Shown here in pieces: positions 51,638-60,858 of a DNA stretch of 64,000 nt. The stretch's first letter is position 1. Each line of letters begins with the position of its first letter. The position numbers and the translations under genes are program-made. This DNA comes from Armatimonadota bacterium. GTDB taxonomy: Bacteria > Armatimonadota > DTGP01 > JAKQQT01. The stretch lies in contig DASXVS010000053.1 in the NCBI GenBank assembly GCA_036504095.1, positions 51,092 through 115,091 of the forward strand, read 5' to 3'. The notes under the pieces are model-generated. The model was not told where the DNA came from, searched no databases, and saw nothing but the letters and a program-made list of their open reading frames with translations.

Positions 51638-54154
51638 TTATCCGTATCCCAGGGCCCTGCCTATATGGACGACGAGGAAGGTGCCGATCCAGGCGAGACA
51701 GGACATATACGCAATCTGAAATATCGGCCACTTCCAGCCATTGGTTTCGCGGCGGACGACCGCTATCGTGCTGATACATTGCATGGCAAGGACGTAGTAC
51801 ACCATCACAGCGATACCCATCAGGGGCGTGAACAGGCTGCGCCCTGTGTTTGGATCAACCGCCTGGCCCATCTTTGCCTTAAGGGTTCCGCCGCCTTGTT
51901 CATTATCCTGCGCGTTGTAGATCGTCGCCATCGAGCTGACGAATACCTCGCGCGCGGCGAACGAGGTGATGAGGCTGATGCCGATGCGCCAGTCAAAACC
52001 AAGCGGCCGTATGAGCGGCTCCACGATGCGACCCGCCCGGCCCGCCAGTGAGTTCTCAACCTGCGTCGATTTGTCCACTCCGGGAGTCCGCGGGTAGGTG
52101 GAAAGGCACCACAGTACCACGCTCATGGACAGGATGACGGTGCCGGCTTTGCGCACAAACAGGCCGGTTCGCTCCAGCATCTGCAGGGCTACGGTCCGTG
52201 GCTGGGGCAGGCGGTAAGGCGGCAGTTCCATCAGGAACAGGTTGGCCTCGCCCTTCAGAAGCGTCTTTCGGAAGACCCAAGCCATCGTGAAGGCCGTGAC
52301 CATTCCCAGTGCATACATGCTGAGCAGGGTGATGCCCGGCAGGCTGAATATGCCCAGGACGCGCCGGTTGGGTATGCATGCGCCGATCATGAGCGTGTAC
52401 ACGGGCAGGCGGGCGCTGCAACTCATCAATGGGGCGACCAGAATAGTCACGAGGCGCGCCTTGCGGTTGTCGATGGTCCGCGTTGCCATGATTCCCGGGA
52501 TCGCGCACCCAAACGACGAGACAAGCGGGATGAACGACTTGCCGTGCAGGCCAACCCGGCTCATCAACCGGTCCATCAGAAACGCCGCGCGGGCCATATA
52601 GCCGGTGTCTTCAAGCAGGCCGATGAAGAAGAACAACAGAAGGATCTGAGGCAGAAACGTGAGCATCGTTCCCACGCCGCCGAACACTCCGTCCGCAATC
52701 AGATCGCGCAAGTCCCCCGGCGGCAGGTGGTTGGCGATGAAATGGCCCAGGTGGTCAACGCCGGCCCCAATCCAGTCCATAGGCGGCTGCGCCCAGGTGA
52801 AGATCGTCTGGAAAACGAACGCCATCAAGGCGAAGAAGATGATATAGCCCAGCGTTCGATGCAGAAGCAGACGGTCGACGCGATCGCTCCACGTCGTCGC
52901 GTTGCGCTGTGAGCCCTGCGTGGCGGTGCGCGCCACCGCCGATGCCCAGGCGTAGCGCGCTTCGGCTACGGACTGCCCGAAGTCGAGGCCGGATTCCTTC
53001 ATCCCCGCGCACAGGCGTTCAACCGCCTCGCGGACCGGGGCGGGGCAGTCCGCACCCACGGAATCGGGGCCGCGCGAAAGGAACAACACCGCCTCGCTGA
53101 ACGCCTTCGCCGGATCCGTATTGCAGTGCTTGCACACGATCTCCTGCAGATCCGCAACCGCTCGCTCCGCCTCTTCCGGCAGACGCCACTGGCGCGGCGG
53201 CGGAGTTACAAGGCCCTTGCCCGAAAGCGACTGGCGCAACCCATCCAACCCGTGGCGCCTCGGGATAACGACCGAACGCACCGGCACACCCAGCGCGCGT
53301 TCAAGCCGGCCCGCGTCAACCACCAGGCCGCTCTTCTTCGCCACGTCCGTCATCGTCAGAGCCACCATCACCGGCAGGCCAAGGTCCAGCAACTGGCACG
53401 TGAGCAAGAGGTTGCGCTCCAGGCTGTTGGCGTCCACAACGTTGATGATCGCGTCCGGGCGCTCTGTATCGGACCGCCTTCCAAGCACGATGTCCCGGGC
53501 GATCGCCTCATCCGGTGACTGCGGGTTCATGCTGTAAAGCCCCGGCAGATCCAGCAGGTGAACGCGGCGCCCGCCGACTTCCAGGTTGGCTTCCTTCTTC
53601 TCCACGGTCACGCCGGGGTAGTTGCCAACCTTCTGCCGCAGGCCGGTGAGCGCGTTGAAGAGCGTGGTCTTTCCGCTGTTCGGGTTGCCGGTCATCGCGT
53701 AGGTGATCGGGGCGCGCGAAGTTGCGGTTTCGGGGACGCTTCGTGGGCAGTGGGGATCGAGGCACAGCCCGTTCTCGACCGGGCAGTTGTGGGAACAGGC
53801 CCCGGGATGCACCTTCACGGCGTCTGCCTCGCGGCGGCGCAGGCTGAGGCGATATCCCCTCACCTTCACGTCCACGGGATCTCCCATGGGCGCGAACCTC
53901 ACCAACTCCACTTCGGTGCCGGCGGTCAGGCCGAGGTCCAACAGCCTCTCCCGAGCGCGCCCGGGGGACAGGGAGACGATCTGCCCGACATCGCCGGGCT
54001 TCAATTGGGTGAGGGGTATGGTCTTTTCCAGCAGCACCGGAACGTGCGGGCATCCACCGACGAGCCCCGGCCGCAGGGGACACGAGGCGTTTGGCGGCGC
54101 GCCCGTTTCATTGGCGTCCACGGCCGCCGCTATGTCGGTTGTGTCATGTTCCAC
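51638..54154 (-). CDS. feoB: FeoA-FeoB fused ferrous-iron transporter
   Basis: 838-aa inner-membrane Fe(II) importer. Residues about 45-115 are a FeoA SH3-like domain (TIPLTQLKPGDVGQIVSLSP, RGYRLSLRRREA). A cysteine cluster follows (ACSHNCPVENGLCLDPHC, about 119-136), perhaps iron-binding. The G domain then starts with G1 GNPNSGKTT (156-164), G3 DLPGLYSMNP and downstream helical and Gate segments. A second cysteine pair sits in the N-terminal extension (C25, C35). Such FeoA-FeoB fusions are known but not universal. GTG start. The operon partner is the small Cys-rich protein. Confidence 0.93.
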   Translation of the reverse strand: MEHDTTDIAAAVDANETGAPPNASCPLRPGLVGGCPHVPVLLEKTIPLTQLKPGDVGQIVSLSPGRARERLLDLGLTAGTEVELVRFAPMGDPVDVKVRGYRLSLRRREADAVKVHPGACSHNCPVENGLCLDPHCPRSVPETATSRAPITYAMTGNPNSGKTTLFNALTGLRQKVGNYPGVTVEKKEANLEVGGRRVHLLDLPGLYSMNPQSPDEAIARDIVLGRRSDTERPDAIINVVDANSLERNLLLTCQLLDLGLPVMVALTMTDVAKKSGLVVDAGRLERALGVPVRSVVIPRRHGLDGLRQSLSGKGLVTPPPRQWRLPEEAERAVADLQEIVCKHCNTDPAKAFSEAVLFLSRGPDSVGADCPAPVREAVERLCAGMKESGLDFGQSVAEARYAWASAVARTATQGSQRNATTWSDRVDRLLLHRTLGYIIFFALMAFVFQTIFTWAQPPMDWIGAGVDHLGHFIANHLPPGDLRDLIADGVFGGVGTMLTFLPQILLLFFFIGLLEDTGYMARAAFLMDRLMSRVGLHGKSFIPLVSSFGCAIPGIMATRTIDNRKARLVTILVAPLMSCSARLPVYTLMIGACIPNRRVLGIFSLPGITLLSMYALGMVTAFTMAWVFRKTLLKGEANLFLMELPPYRLPQPRTVALQMLERTGLFVRKAGTVILSMSVVLWCLSTYPRTPGVDKSTQVENSLAGRAGRIVEPLIRPLGFDWRIGISLITSFAAREVFVSSMATIYNAQDNEQGGGTLKAKMGQAVDPNTGRSLFTPLMGIAVMVYYVLAMQCISTIAVVRRETNGWKWPIFQIAYMSCLAWIGTFLVVHIGRALGYG

Positions 54155-54344
54155 AGGTGCTCACCCTCTATGCACAGGGGAGCATCCTTGCATTTCCCCC
54201 TACTATGAGCATACTCCCCGCCGTGGAGCCCTGTCAATATATCCGACCATTTTTGTCGGAATCATTTGGCCGCAACCCCTCCAATTGTCTATGCTTACCA
54301 AGCGGCAAAACATCAGCCGACTCCCATTCTTGACAGGACAGCAC

Positions 54345-54725
54345 ATGGATAAGGACGTACTGGAAATCACAACGGACCGTGAAGATGACCTCGTGATAGT
54401 CCGTCTGACAGGGGAACTCGATTCCATGAACGTCGCTGACCTTTCGCAGACCTACACGGGTCTCCTCGACGGCGGCGGGCCTCTCTTTGTGATGGATCTT
54501 GCCGGCCTGGAATTCATCGACAGCGCCGGACTCGGCGGCCTGGTGGCGCTCTGGGAACGCACGCTCGAACGAGGGTGCTTCGTGGCGATCGGGGCGCAAT
54601 CGCCCCGCGTGAAGGAAGTCCTTCAGATCACTGGGCTCAACAGCGTTCTCAAGTCCTACGACAGCATGTCCGCGGCGGCGGGTGCGGTGCGCCAGATGCT
54701 CGCGTCCTTCCCTACCCGGGTGTGA
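54345..54725 (+). CDS. STAS-domain anti-sigma factor antagonist
   Basis: 126-aa SpoIIAA/RsbV-type protein. VIVRLTGELDSMNVADL and VMDLAGLEFIDSAGLGGLVA contain the phosphorylatable serine (DSAGLGGL). In the family it is phosphorylated by an RsbW-type kinase such as the HATPase at 49786 and releases a sigma factor when dephosphorylated. No such sigma factor is in the window. Start ATG 54345, no strong Shine-Dalgarno. Confidence 0.85.
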   Translation: MDKDVLEITTDREDDLVIVRLTGELDSMNVADLSQTYTGLLDGGGPLFVMDLAGLEFIDSAGLGGLVALWERTLERGCFVAIGAQSPRVKEVLQITGLNSVLKSYDSMSAAAGAVRQMLASFPTRV

Positions 54726-54728
54726 GTT

Positions 54729-56900
54729 CTAGGCGCGGGCGGAATCGTTGATCGCCTGCTTCAACGCTGCGCCCGATTGCTGAAGCGAGTGGAAATCCTC
54801 GTCGCTGAGTTCGCCACGCCGGAACGCCCCCTGAACGTACAGCCTGGTCAGGCGGTCCAGCGCGGACGCCGCATCGGAGGACAGGCGCGGCTTCACCTGC
54901 GCGGCGTATTCGTACGGCGTCTGATACGGCAGCCTCGCGCCCGCGCGGCGCTGAACCGGCTGGCTCGCGCGCACGTAGACCGCGTCCCATCGCTCTTCCG
55001 GTGTATACCGTTTTGGCCGGAGGCCGGAACGACGTGTCTTCCACCAGGTTGAAGAGCGGACCGGGTCCCAGGCGAACGATTTCACCATGTAGCCGCCCAA
55101 CCCGGCGATCAGCATGACGATTACGAGCGGTCCGGTCGTTCGCGCGGTTGCGCCCGCCAACAGGTTTCGCAGGTATTCACGCGCCATTTCCCCCCACGAT
55201 GCATGGGCTGTCCGCGAAGAAGTCGGGTCGAACGTAATCCAGCCGTAGCCGGGGAAGTAAACCTCGGTCCAGGCGTGAAGGTCGCGTTCGCGAAGCGTCC
55301 ACACCCTGTCGCCGTCGACGGACTGGTCCGCGCTGGGCACTCCCGGCGCGAATCCGGTGGCGAGGCGGGCGGGGATGTTCAACTCCCGGCACAAGACGGC
55401 CATCGCGCTTGCGAACGCCTGACAGTATCCGACCTTGCTGTGCGTGAGGAAGAAAGTAACAGAGTCCTCGTCCGGCGGAGTTCGGGGTGGCGTCAGCGAG
55501 TACTCAAAATCGTTCCGCAGGTACGTCTCAAGGGCCTTCACCTGATCGTACCGGTTAGTCATCCCCCTGGTCACTTCATGGGCGATGGAACTGAGCGTTT
55601 CGTTGCCGCCGTCGGGAAGCAGCGTATTCGTCTCTCGCAACCCCAACGGGTAGGTGTCACCCGCGCGCCGCAATTGCTCCGGCGTGGCCACCGACACCAT
55701 TGAGAGAACGCCATACGACGTCAGGGAGCGGCCGTCCGAGGCGCGGAGGCATCGTTCCCGGTCCTGATGGACGGGTACCGGTGACGACACGGCAACGGGT
55801 TCCGCGGCGGCCACCAGAGCGCCGCCGATGGGTGGGTCGAGCAGGCGAACGATCTGGCGCAGGGGCACACGCGCGCCCAGTTCGCCGGTGGCCGGATCCC
55901 GATGGATGCCGGTAACGCGCCACTCGTTGTAGGACATGGATCTCAGCGGACGCGTCTCCGGATCGACGGTCCAGGCATACCCGGCATAGTCATCGAAGAC
56001 CTTGGCGCGCCAGTACATGGGACGCGCAGATGCGATCTGCATCACCACGCGGTCCGAAAGGCGCGGCGGGGCCCCTGTAAGGTCCAACTGGTTGATGTAC
56101 CGGCTGGACACCTCCGCCGAAAACTCGGCGGCGGCCGGAATATTCAATTGCGGGGCGCGCTCCGAGAGAACGGCGCCTGCCATACGGATCGGTAGGCTGG
56201 CCACGAACCCCAGTGCCAACGCCAACCCGAGGACCGCTACCGTGAGGGCCAGCGGCGACCGCAGGTCGTGCGCGCCCGGGAGCGCGATGCCGGCGTCCGC
56301 CGGCAACCCGGGAGTGGAGTCCGATTTCGCCTCGGGCGCCTTGGAAAGAACGTTGTCGTAAACCAGGACGAACACGGAGCAAAGGACCATGCCGAGGAAA
56401 TAAACGACGATCTCGGCGTTCGGGTTTTCGCTCGCCATAAGCCCCAGAAGGGCCAGGCAGGGCACGATCGAAAACACGATCACTTCATCGGTGATCATCG
56501 CAAACGAGTAGACGACCACGAACCAGGCGAGCATAGTACCCGGGCCGGAGTTGTGTTCCGAGCCGATCAGGGTGAGGAGGTCCGACACCGGCGCGGCGCT
56601 TCCGGCAGAAACCCAGAACACGAGGACCACCAGAACCGCCGCAAGGACCCCGAATGCGGTGTTCTGAGAGAGGCGCTTGAGCCGGCAAGCGATGCTCACG
56701 AGGCCGCCTACGATAACCAGCAGCGTGCCGCGCGTGCCGAACCTCTCATCAGCGGTCGTCGCCGCGAACGCACCCAGGGCGCACAACAGCACCGCGTACG
56801 CCGCGAAATACAGCGGGAGAATCTTCCGCAGACTCCGATCGTTGTTCCGTGTATTCAGCGCCCGCGCATTTTCCAACGCACTGGTTCTCCGAAGGTCCAT
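54729..56900 (-). CDS. Transglutaminase-domain membrane protein (TgpA/DUF3488 type)
   Basis: 723 aa. N-terminal hydrophobic helices (about 25-245) are the DUF3488-like region. A periplasmic transglutaminase-like domain follows, with GYCQAFASAMAVLCRELNIP (catalytic Cys) and DLHAWTEVYFPGYGWITFDP (His, Asp). Another transmembrane segment and a soluble C-terminal DUF4129-like tail complete it. It is the third gene of the MoxR-DUF58-TgpA operon, which in other bacteria assembles an envelope protein complex. GGGGGAGG precedes the ATG. Confidence 0.87.
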   Translation of the reverse strand: MDLRRTSALENARALNTRNNDRSLRKILPLYFAAYAVLLCALGAFAATTADERFGTRGTLLVIVGGLVSIACRLKRLSQNTAFGVLAAVLVVLVFWVSAGSAAPVSDLLTLIGSEHNSGPGTMLAWFVVVYSFAMITDEVIVFSIVPCLALLGLMASENPNAEIVVYFLGMVLCSVFVLVYDNVLSKAPEAKSDSTPGLPADAGIALPGAHDLRSPLALTVAVLGLALALGFVASLPIRMAGAVLSERAPQLNIPAAAEFSAEVSSRYINQLDLTGAPPRLSDRVVMQIASARPMYWRAKVFDDYAGYAWTVDPETRPLRSMSYNEWRVTGIHRDPATGELGARVPLRQIVRLLDPPIGGALVAAAEPVAVSSPVPVHQDRERCLRASDGRSLTSYGVLSMVSVATPEQLRRAGDTYPLGLRETNTLLPDGGNETLSSIAHEVTRGMTNRYDQVKALETYLRNDFEYSLTPPRTPPDEDSVTFFLTHSKVGYCQAFASAMAVLCRELNIPARLATGFAPGVPSADQSVDGDRVWTLRERDLHAWTEVYFPGYGWITFDPTSSRTAHASWGEMAREYLRNLLAGATARTTGPLVIVMLIAGLGGYMVKSFAWDPVRSSTWWKTRRSGLRPKRYTPEERWDAVYVRASQPVQRRAGARLPYQTPYEYAAQVKPRLSSDAASALDRLTRLYVQGAFRRGELSDEDFHSLQQSGAALKQAINDSARA

Positions 56901-56901
56901 C

Positions 56902-58125
56902 TCAGACCTCCCCCGGCACTATCAGCGTATCGGCTCCGCCCTCGGCCGCTGCATCCATCGCCAGCGTGACGCCGCCCGGATCCGGGCGCATTTCCTTCGG
57001 TTCTACATACACAACCGTCACTCGCGCCCCCGAACGGACCAACCGGGCGGCCGCATCGGCGATGGCAGGCGTCGGGTATGCGGTGACCAACGCAATCGTC
57101 GTGCGCTCTTGTACGTCCATTTCTATAACGGTCTGCGCCAGCGAAAAGTCCCCACCCGAATCTACGCGCGCCAGCGCATCCAGGATGCGCCAGCGCTGGT
57201 CTTCAGACGCTGCGGGCGCGATGACAGTCGCAGCCTTGCCGGGAACCAGCAATCCGACGGCGTCGCCATTGCCCAGCGATGTGTCCAGGATCGAAACGGC
57301 GGCCTTCACGCAGCGATCGAAAGAAGGCATTCCACCGTCGGCCATCCGGGCACCGCCTTGGGAATCCAGGCAGATCCAGACCGTGGACTGCAGTTGGGTC
57401 TCGCGCTCCGCGACCACCAATGAGCCGTGGCGGGCACTGGAGCGCCAGTGAATCCGCCGCAGATCGTCGCCCAGACGATACTCGCGGGTGCCGTAGAATC
57501 CTTCTTCGTCCCCCCGGTGACCCAGTTGCGCATTCGTCGGCCGCCCGGCATTTTGATGCCCCAGCGCCGAAATGGGCCGCATGGGGAGCGCCGTCGGGAA
57601 GATGGTCAAAGTGCGATGCTGGTCGAAATGCTTCCTGATGACGAAGATGCCCAATGGATCGTTCACCATGACCGCGGCGAAATCGAGGTCGTACACGCCA
57701 CGCCTTTCCGCAACGATGAGCGACTCCTGGCACACGCCGGAGGGGATGGTCACGGAGATGTCGGAACCATCCACCACATGCATCCCATCGGGCAGCCTCA
57801 TCCGCGGCTGGGCGAGAACGGAAAACGCAGGAAGCGGCGATACGACTTCGACGCGGATCGCGATTTCATCACCCTCGAACGCCGATTCCGGTGCGATCAG
57901 GGTGAACCGGAGATGGTGCGCGCCGTACCAGCCGACGAACCAGGACGCCACCGGAAGCGCCAGGAGAACGGTGCCCATCATGTACATCGACGGAATGCTG
58001 AGGCGCATCGCCACCAGGAGCACGAAGACGCTGCTGAGCAGAAGTACGAGGAGCCGCTTGTTCACGAAGACGGCCACAAGCGCCACGCAGCACAGAATCG
58101 TCGCGAATATAAGAAGGTCACTCAT
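56902..58125 (-). CDS. DUF58 membrane protein
   Basis: 407 aa. Two N-terminal hydrophobic helices (about 5-55), then the DUF58 von Willebrand-like domain with EYRLGDDLRRIHWRSSARHG. VWICLDSQGG is the presumed metal-binding-like site; in the family it is often degenerate. It always accompanies MoxR AAA+ proteins, as here. Probable chaperone client or partner of the upstream ATPase. Confidence 0.88.
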   Translation of the reverse strand: MSDLLIFATILCCVALVAVFVNKRLLVLLLSSVFVLLVAMRLSIPSMYMMGTVLLALPVASWFVGWYGAHHLRFTLIAPESAFEGDEIAIRVEVVSPLPAFSVLAQPRMRLPDGMHVVDGSDISVTIPSGVCQESLIVAERRGVYDLDFAAVMVNDPLGIFVIRKHFDQHRTLTIFPTALPMRPISALGHQNAGRPTNAQLGHRGDEEGFYGTREYRLGDDLRRIHWRSSARHGSLVVAERETQLQSTVWICLDSQGGARMADGGMPSFDRCVKAAVSILDTSLGNGDAVGLLVPGKAATVIAPAASEDQRWRILDALARVDSGGDFSLAQTVIEMDVQERTTIALVTAYPTPAIADAAARLVRSGARVTVVYVEPKEMRPDPGGVTLAMDAAAEGGADTLIVPGEV

Positions 58126-58171
58126 GCCTTGCCGCCCTGCGCCGGTTCACTCATCCGGCCCCGGCGCCCCG

Positions 58172-59158
58172 CTACCGGATATGGCCGGGCACCGGCAAAC
58201 GCCGGAGGATGTCATCGACCACCGCCTCGGACGTGACCCCGCGATGGCGCGCCTCCGGCTTGAGCAGAAGGCGGTGTCCCACCACGGGGCCGGCGAGCGC
58301 CTTGACGTCGTCGGTGATCACGTGGTCCCGGCCGCGGATCGCGGCCCACCCCTGGGCCGCGTGCATCAGGTTGAGGCTGCCGCGGGGGCTTGCGCCCAGG
58401 GCAACGCTTTCGTGATCCCGCGTGGCGGCGACGACGTCCACAATGTAGTCCTTGAGGCCCGGCTTGATGAAGACGCGGCGCACAGCGTCCTGCAAGTGTC
58501 GTAGCTGCGTGGGGTCCAGCACCGGCCGCACCTCAGTGATCGGGTGATGCAGGACCTGGCGCTCCAGCACCGCCACTTCCTCATGTTTGAGCGGGTAGCC
58601 GATGCGGATTCGCAAGAGGAAGCGGTCCAACTGCGCTTCCGGCAGCAGATATGTGCCGGCCATTTCGACGCTGTTTCCGGTGGCGATGACGAAGAACGGC
58701 GCGGGCAGTGTGTGGGCGACACCGTCCACGGTAACCTGGCTTTCCTCCATACACTCGAGGAGCGCGCTTTGTGTCTTCGGCGTCGCGCGGTTTATCTCGT
58801 CCGCCAGCACAATGTTGGCGAAGACGGGCCCGCGCCTGAACTCGAACTCCGTGGTCCCCTGGTTGTAGATACTGGTGCCGGTGATGTCGGACGGCAGGAG
58901 ATCGGGTGTGCACTGGATGCGCTTGAACGTGCCGCCGGTGGCGACGGCCAGCGCCCGCGCAAGCATCGTTTTGCCAACGCCGGGCACATCCTCGATGAGG
59001 CAGTGACCGCGGCACAAGAGGGCCGTGACGGCCATTTCCACGGCCTCACGCTTTCCCACGATGACTTTCTCAATCTCGCCGATCGTTCTTCCAACTGCGT
59101 CGGTCAGGTTGTCGATATCGGATTGGTCGTTTGTAAGCAAAGCCTTGAGTCCTGGCAA
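58172..59158 (-). CDS. MoxR-type AAA+ ATPase
   Basis: 328-aa chaperone-like ATPase. Walker A GVGKTMLARA, Walker B VLADEINRATPKTQSALLEC with the sensor DEIN, and the MoxR arginine-rich sensor-2 region are intact. It begins an operon with DUF58 and transglutaminase genes. A TTG codon opens the frame; no strong Shine-Dalgarno was found. Confidence 0.92.
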   Translation of the reverse strand: MPGLKALLTNDQSDIDNLTDAVGRTIGEIEKVIVGKREAVEMAVTALLCRGHCLIEDVPGVGKTMLARALAVATGGTFKRIQCTPDLLPSDITGTSIYNQGTTEFEFRRGPVFANIVLADEINRATPKTQSALLECMEESQVTVDGVAHTLPAPFFVIATGNSVEMAGTYLLPEAQLDRFLLRIRIGYPLKHEEVAVLERQVLHHPITEVRPVLDPTQLRHLQDAVRRVFIKPGLKDYIVDVVAATRDHESVALGASPRGSLNLMHAAQGWAAIRGRDHVITDDVKALAGPVVGHRLLLKPEARHRGVTSEAVVDDILRRLPVPGHIR

Positions 59159-59210
59159 CCTGTGCCGTAATCAGCGCGATGGCCGGCGTCGCCGCTGTCG
59201 CGGGGTTCAT

Positions 59211-59630
59211 TCAGGGGAGTGCGATCTCCTCCGCGTCCAGTAACCGCGCCTCCATCATGGCGTGTGCGCGTATCAATTCGGGATGGTACATCTTGATACG
59301 CCCATAGATCCGCTGCGCAGTTCCGCGCATGTACGAGCCTCCGGACAATTCGTACTCGTCCTTCAGCATCTGAATCCACAGGTCGGGGTCTTCCAGCCAG
59401 CCTTTGTCGTGAGCGTAGCGCACAGCGTCGCGCGGCATATGCGCCTCAACGCCGCGGGCGCGGAGCAATTCCTTGACGACTTTCCAGCAAACGCTCATCG
59501 CGTAGACGAACGCTTGAGCCGTGTCTTCGGTGCATCGGCTGGAGGTCTCCGGTTCAGACAGGGCATCGCTGAGGCGCTCAAGGGCGGCTCCCAGTTTGTG
59601 AACGTCGTGTTCGATCATCTCATCGACCAT
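59211..59630 (-). CDS. Nucleotidyltransferase substrate-binding (HEPN-like) protein, active-site residues lost
   Basis: 139 aa. FVYAMSVCWKVVKELLRARG, then MPRDAVRYAHDKGWLEDPDL and a WIQMLKDEYELSGGSYMRGT block align with the HI0074/PF08780 family. In typical members the block reads RN-x-SH-x-Y; here DEYELSGGSY replaces R, N and H. It is probably a scaffold rather than an RNase. No nucleotidyltransferase gene is adjacent. ATG 59630 has GGAGGG upstream. Confidence 0.75.
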   Translation of the reverse strand: MVDEMIEHDVHKLGAALERLSDALSEPETSSRCTEDTAQAFVYAMSVCWKVVKELLRARGVEAHMPRDAVRYAHDKGWLEDPDLWIQMLKDEYELSGGSYMRGTAQRIYGRIKMYHPELIRAHAMMEARLLDAEEIALP

Positions 59631-59726
59631 CACACTGCCCTCCGTTGATCCAGCGGCAAATCCCCTGGATGGCGCCGGTGTTGTCCCACAAAGGTTGGAC
59701 ACCCGCGGGACGTGTGACGTTCCCGC

Positions 59727-60608
59727 TCAGGCGCCGCTCACTATACCACGAAGATAATCCATCAGGCCCGGCGCCAGGTCCGGCCGGCGCAGGGCAAAGT
59801 CAATATTGGCTTTCAGGTACTCCAGTTTGTTTCCGCAGTCGTAGTACCTGCCGTTTTGAATAACGCACGCGTACACGTCCTGCTGGCGCATTAGCTCGTT
59901 GATCGCGTCCACCAGCCAGATCTCGCCGCCCTTTCCGGGCGCCACGTTCTCCAGCGCTTCCATGATACCCGGATTCAGGACACAGCCACTGACCATGGCG
60001 AGATCGCTGGGCGCATTTCCGGCTCCCGGCTTTTCCACGATGCGGCTCACCTTCACGAGACCCGGCTCAACCTCTTCGCCTTCAACGAATCCATAACGAT
60101 TTGCGTCTTCTGGGTTGGTAGTACGTATGACGGAGAGAACACTGCTCTGGTAGCGGACATGGACGTCCTTGAGCTGCTGCACGCGCGGCGGGGTCGCATC
60201 GATGAAATCGTCTCCCCACAGGACCACGAACGGCTCATCGCGTTCCACAACGTCCTTGGCGCACAGGACCGCGTGCCCGTTTCCCAACTGCTTCTTCTGG
60301 CGTACATACACAAACGTTGCCATATCGGAGATCGCGCGGAGTTCCTCCACTACGCACTGCTGTCCCGATTCGGCAAGGTGATATTCCAGCTCGAAATTGT
60401 AATCGAAGTGATCCTCGATGGCGCGCTTGTTGGACCCCGTAATCAGCACGATCTGATCCACCCCGGACGCCACGGCCTCCTCGACGATGTACTGGATAAC
60501 CGGCTTGTCCACAACCGGCAGCATTTCCTTGGGCAGCGACTTGGTGGCGGGCAGGAAGCGGGTTCCAAACCCCGCGGCTGGGATAACGGCCTTACGCACT
60601 GGTTTCAA
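59727..60608 (-). CDS. galU: UTP-glucose-1-phosphate uridylyltransferase
   Basis: Makes UDP-glucose for polysaccharides and glycolipids; 293 aa. AAGFGTRFLPATKSLPKEML is the nucleotide-binding signature; VLWGDDFIDA and FVEGEEVEPG follow. Full length. An extended -10 (TGCTATAAT) lies about 30 nt upstream, and AAGGAG precedes the ATG. Together with gmd it points to active sugar-nucleotide metabolism. Confidence 0.95.
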   Translation of the reverse strand: MKPVRKAVIPAAGFGTRFLPATKSLPKEMLPVVDKPVIQYIVEEAVASGVDQIVLITGSNKRAIEDHFDYNFELEYHLAESGQQCVVEELRAISDMATFVYVRQKKQLGNGHAVLCAKDVVERDEPFVVLWGDDFIDATPPRVQQLKDVHVRYQSSVLSVIRTTNPEDANRYGFVEGEEVEPGLVKVSRIVEKPGAGNAPSDLAMVSGCVLNPGIMEALENVAPGKGGEIWLVDAINELMRQQDVYACVIQNGRYYDCGNKLEYLKANIDFALRRPDLAPGLMDYLRGIVSGA

Positions 60609-60637
60609 AGAACGAACTCCTTAGTCTTGTACGTCAG

Positions 60638-60646
60638 ATTATAGCA
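60638..60646 (-). promoter_or_regulatory. Extended -10 of galU
   Basis: On the minus strand TGC plus consensus TATAAT, about 30 nt before the galU ATG, with AAGGAG between. Confidence 0.6.
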
Positions 60647-60858
60647 GTGATGCGTGTTGCGGGGCCTCGGCACGCTCGCGGATGCCCGGTCTGAGTGTCA
60701 GCGGGGGTTCGACTGCCCGGGGAGAACTCGGGTGTCTCACATTACGAGTCATTGACGTGAATACGATGGCATAATGGGATGGTGCCACCTGTCTTCTCGC
60801 GCGATGTGACCATCAAGACCCGCCACAAAGCGCCATTACGTTCGCGAGGGGGTTCGTT

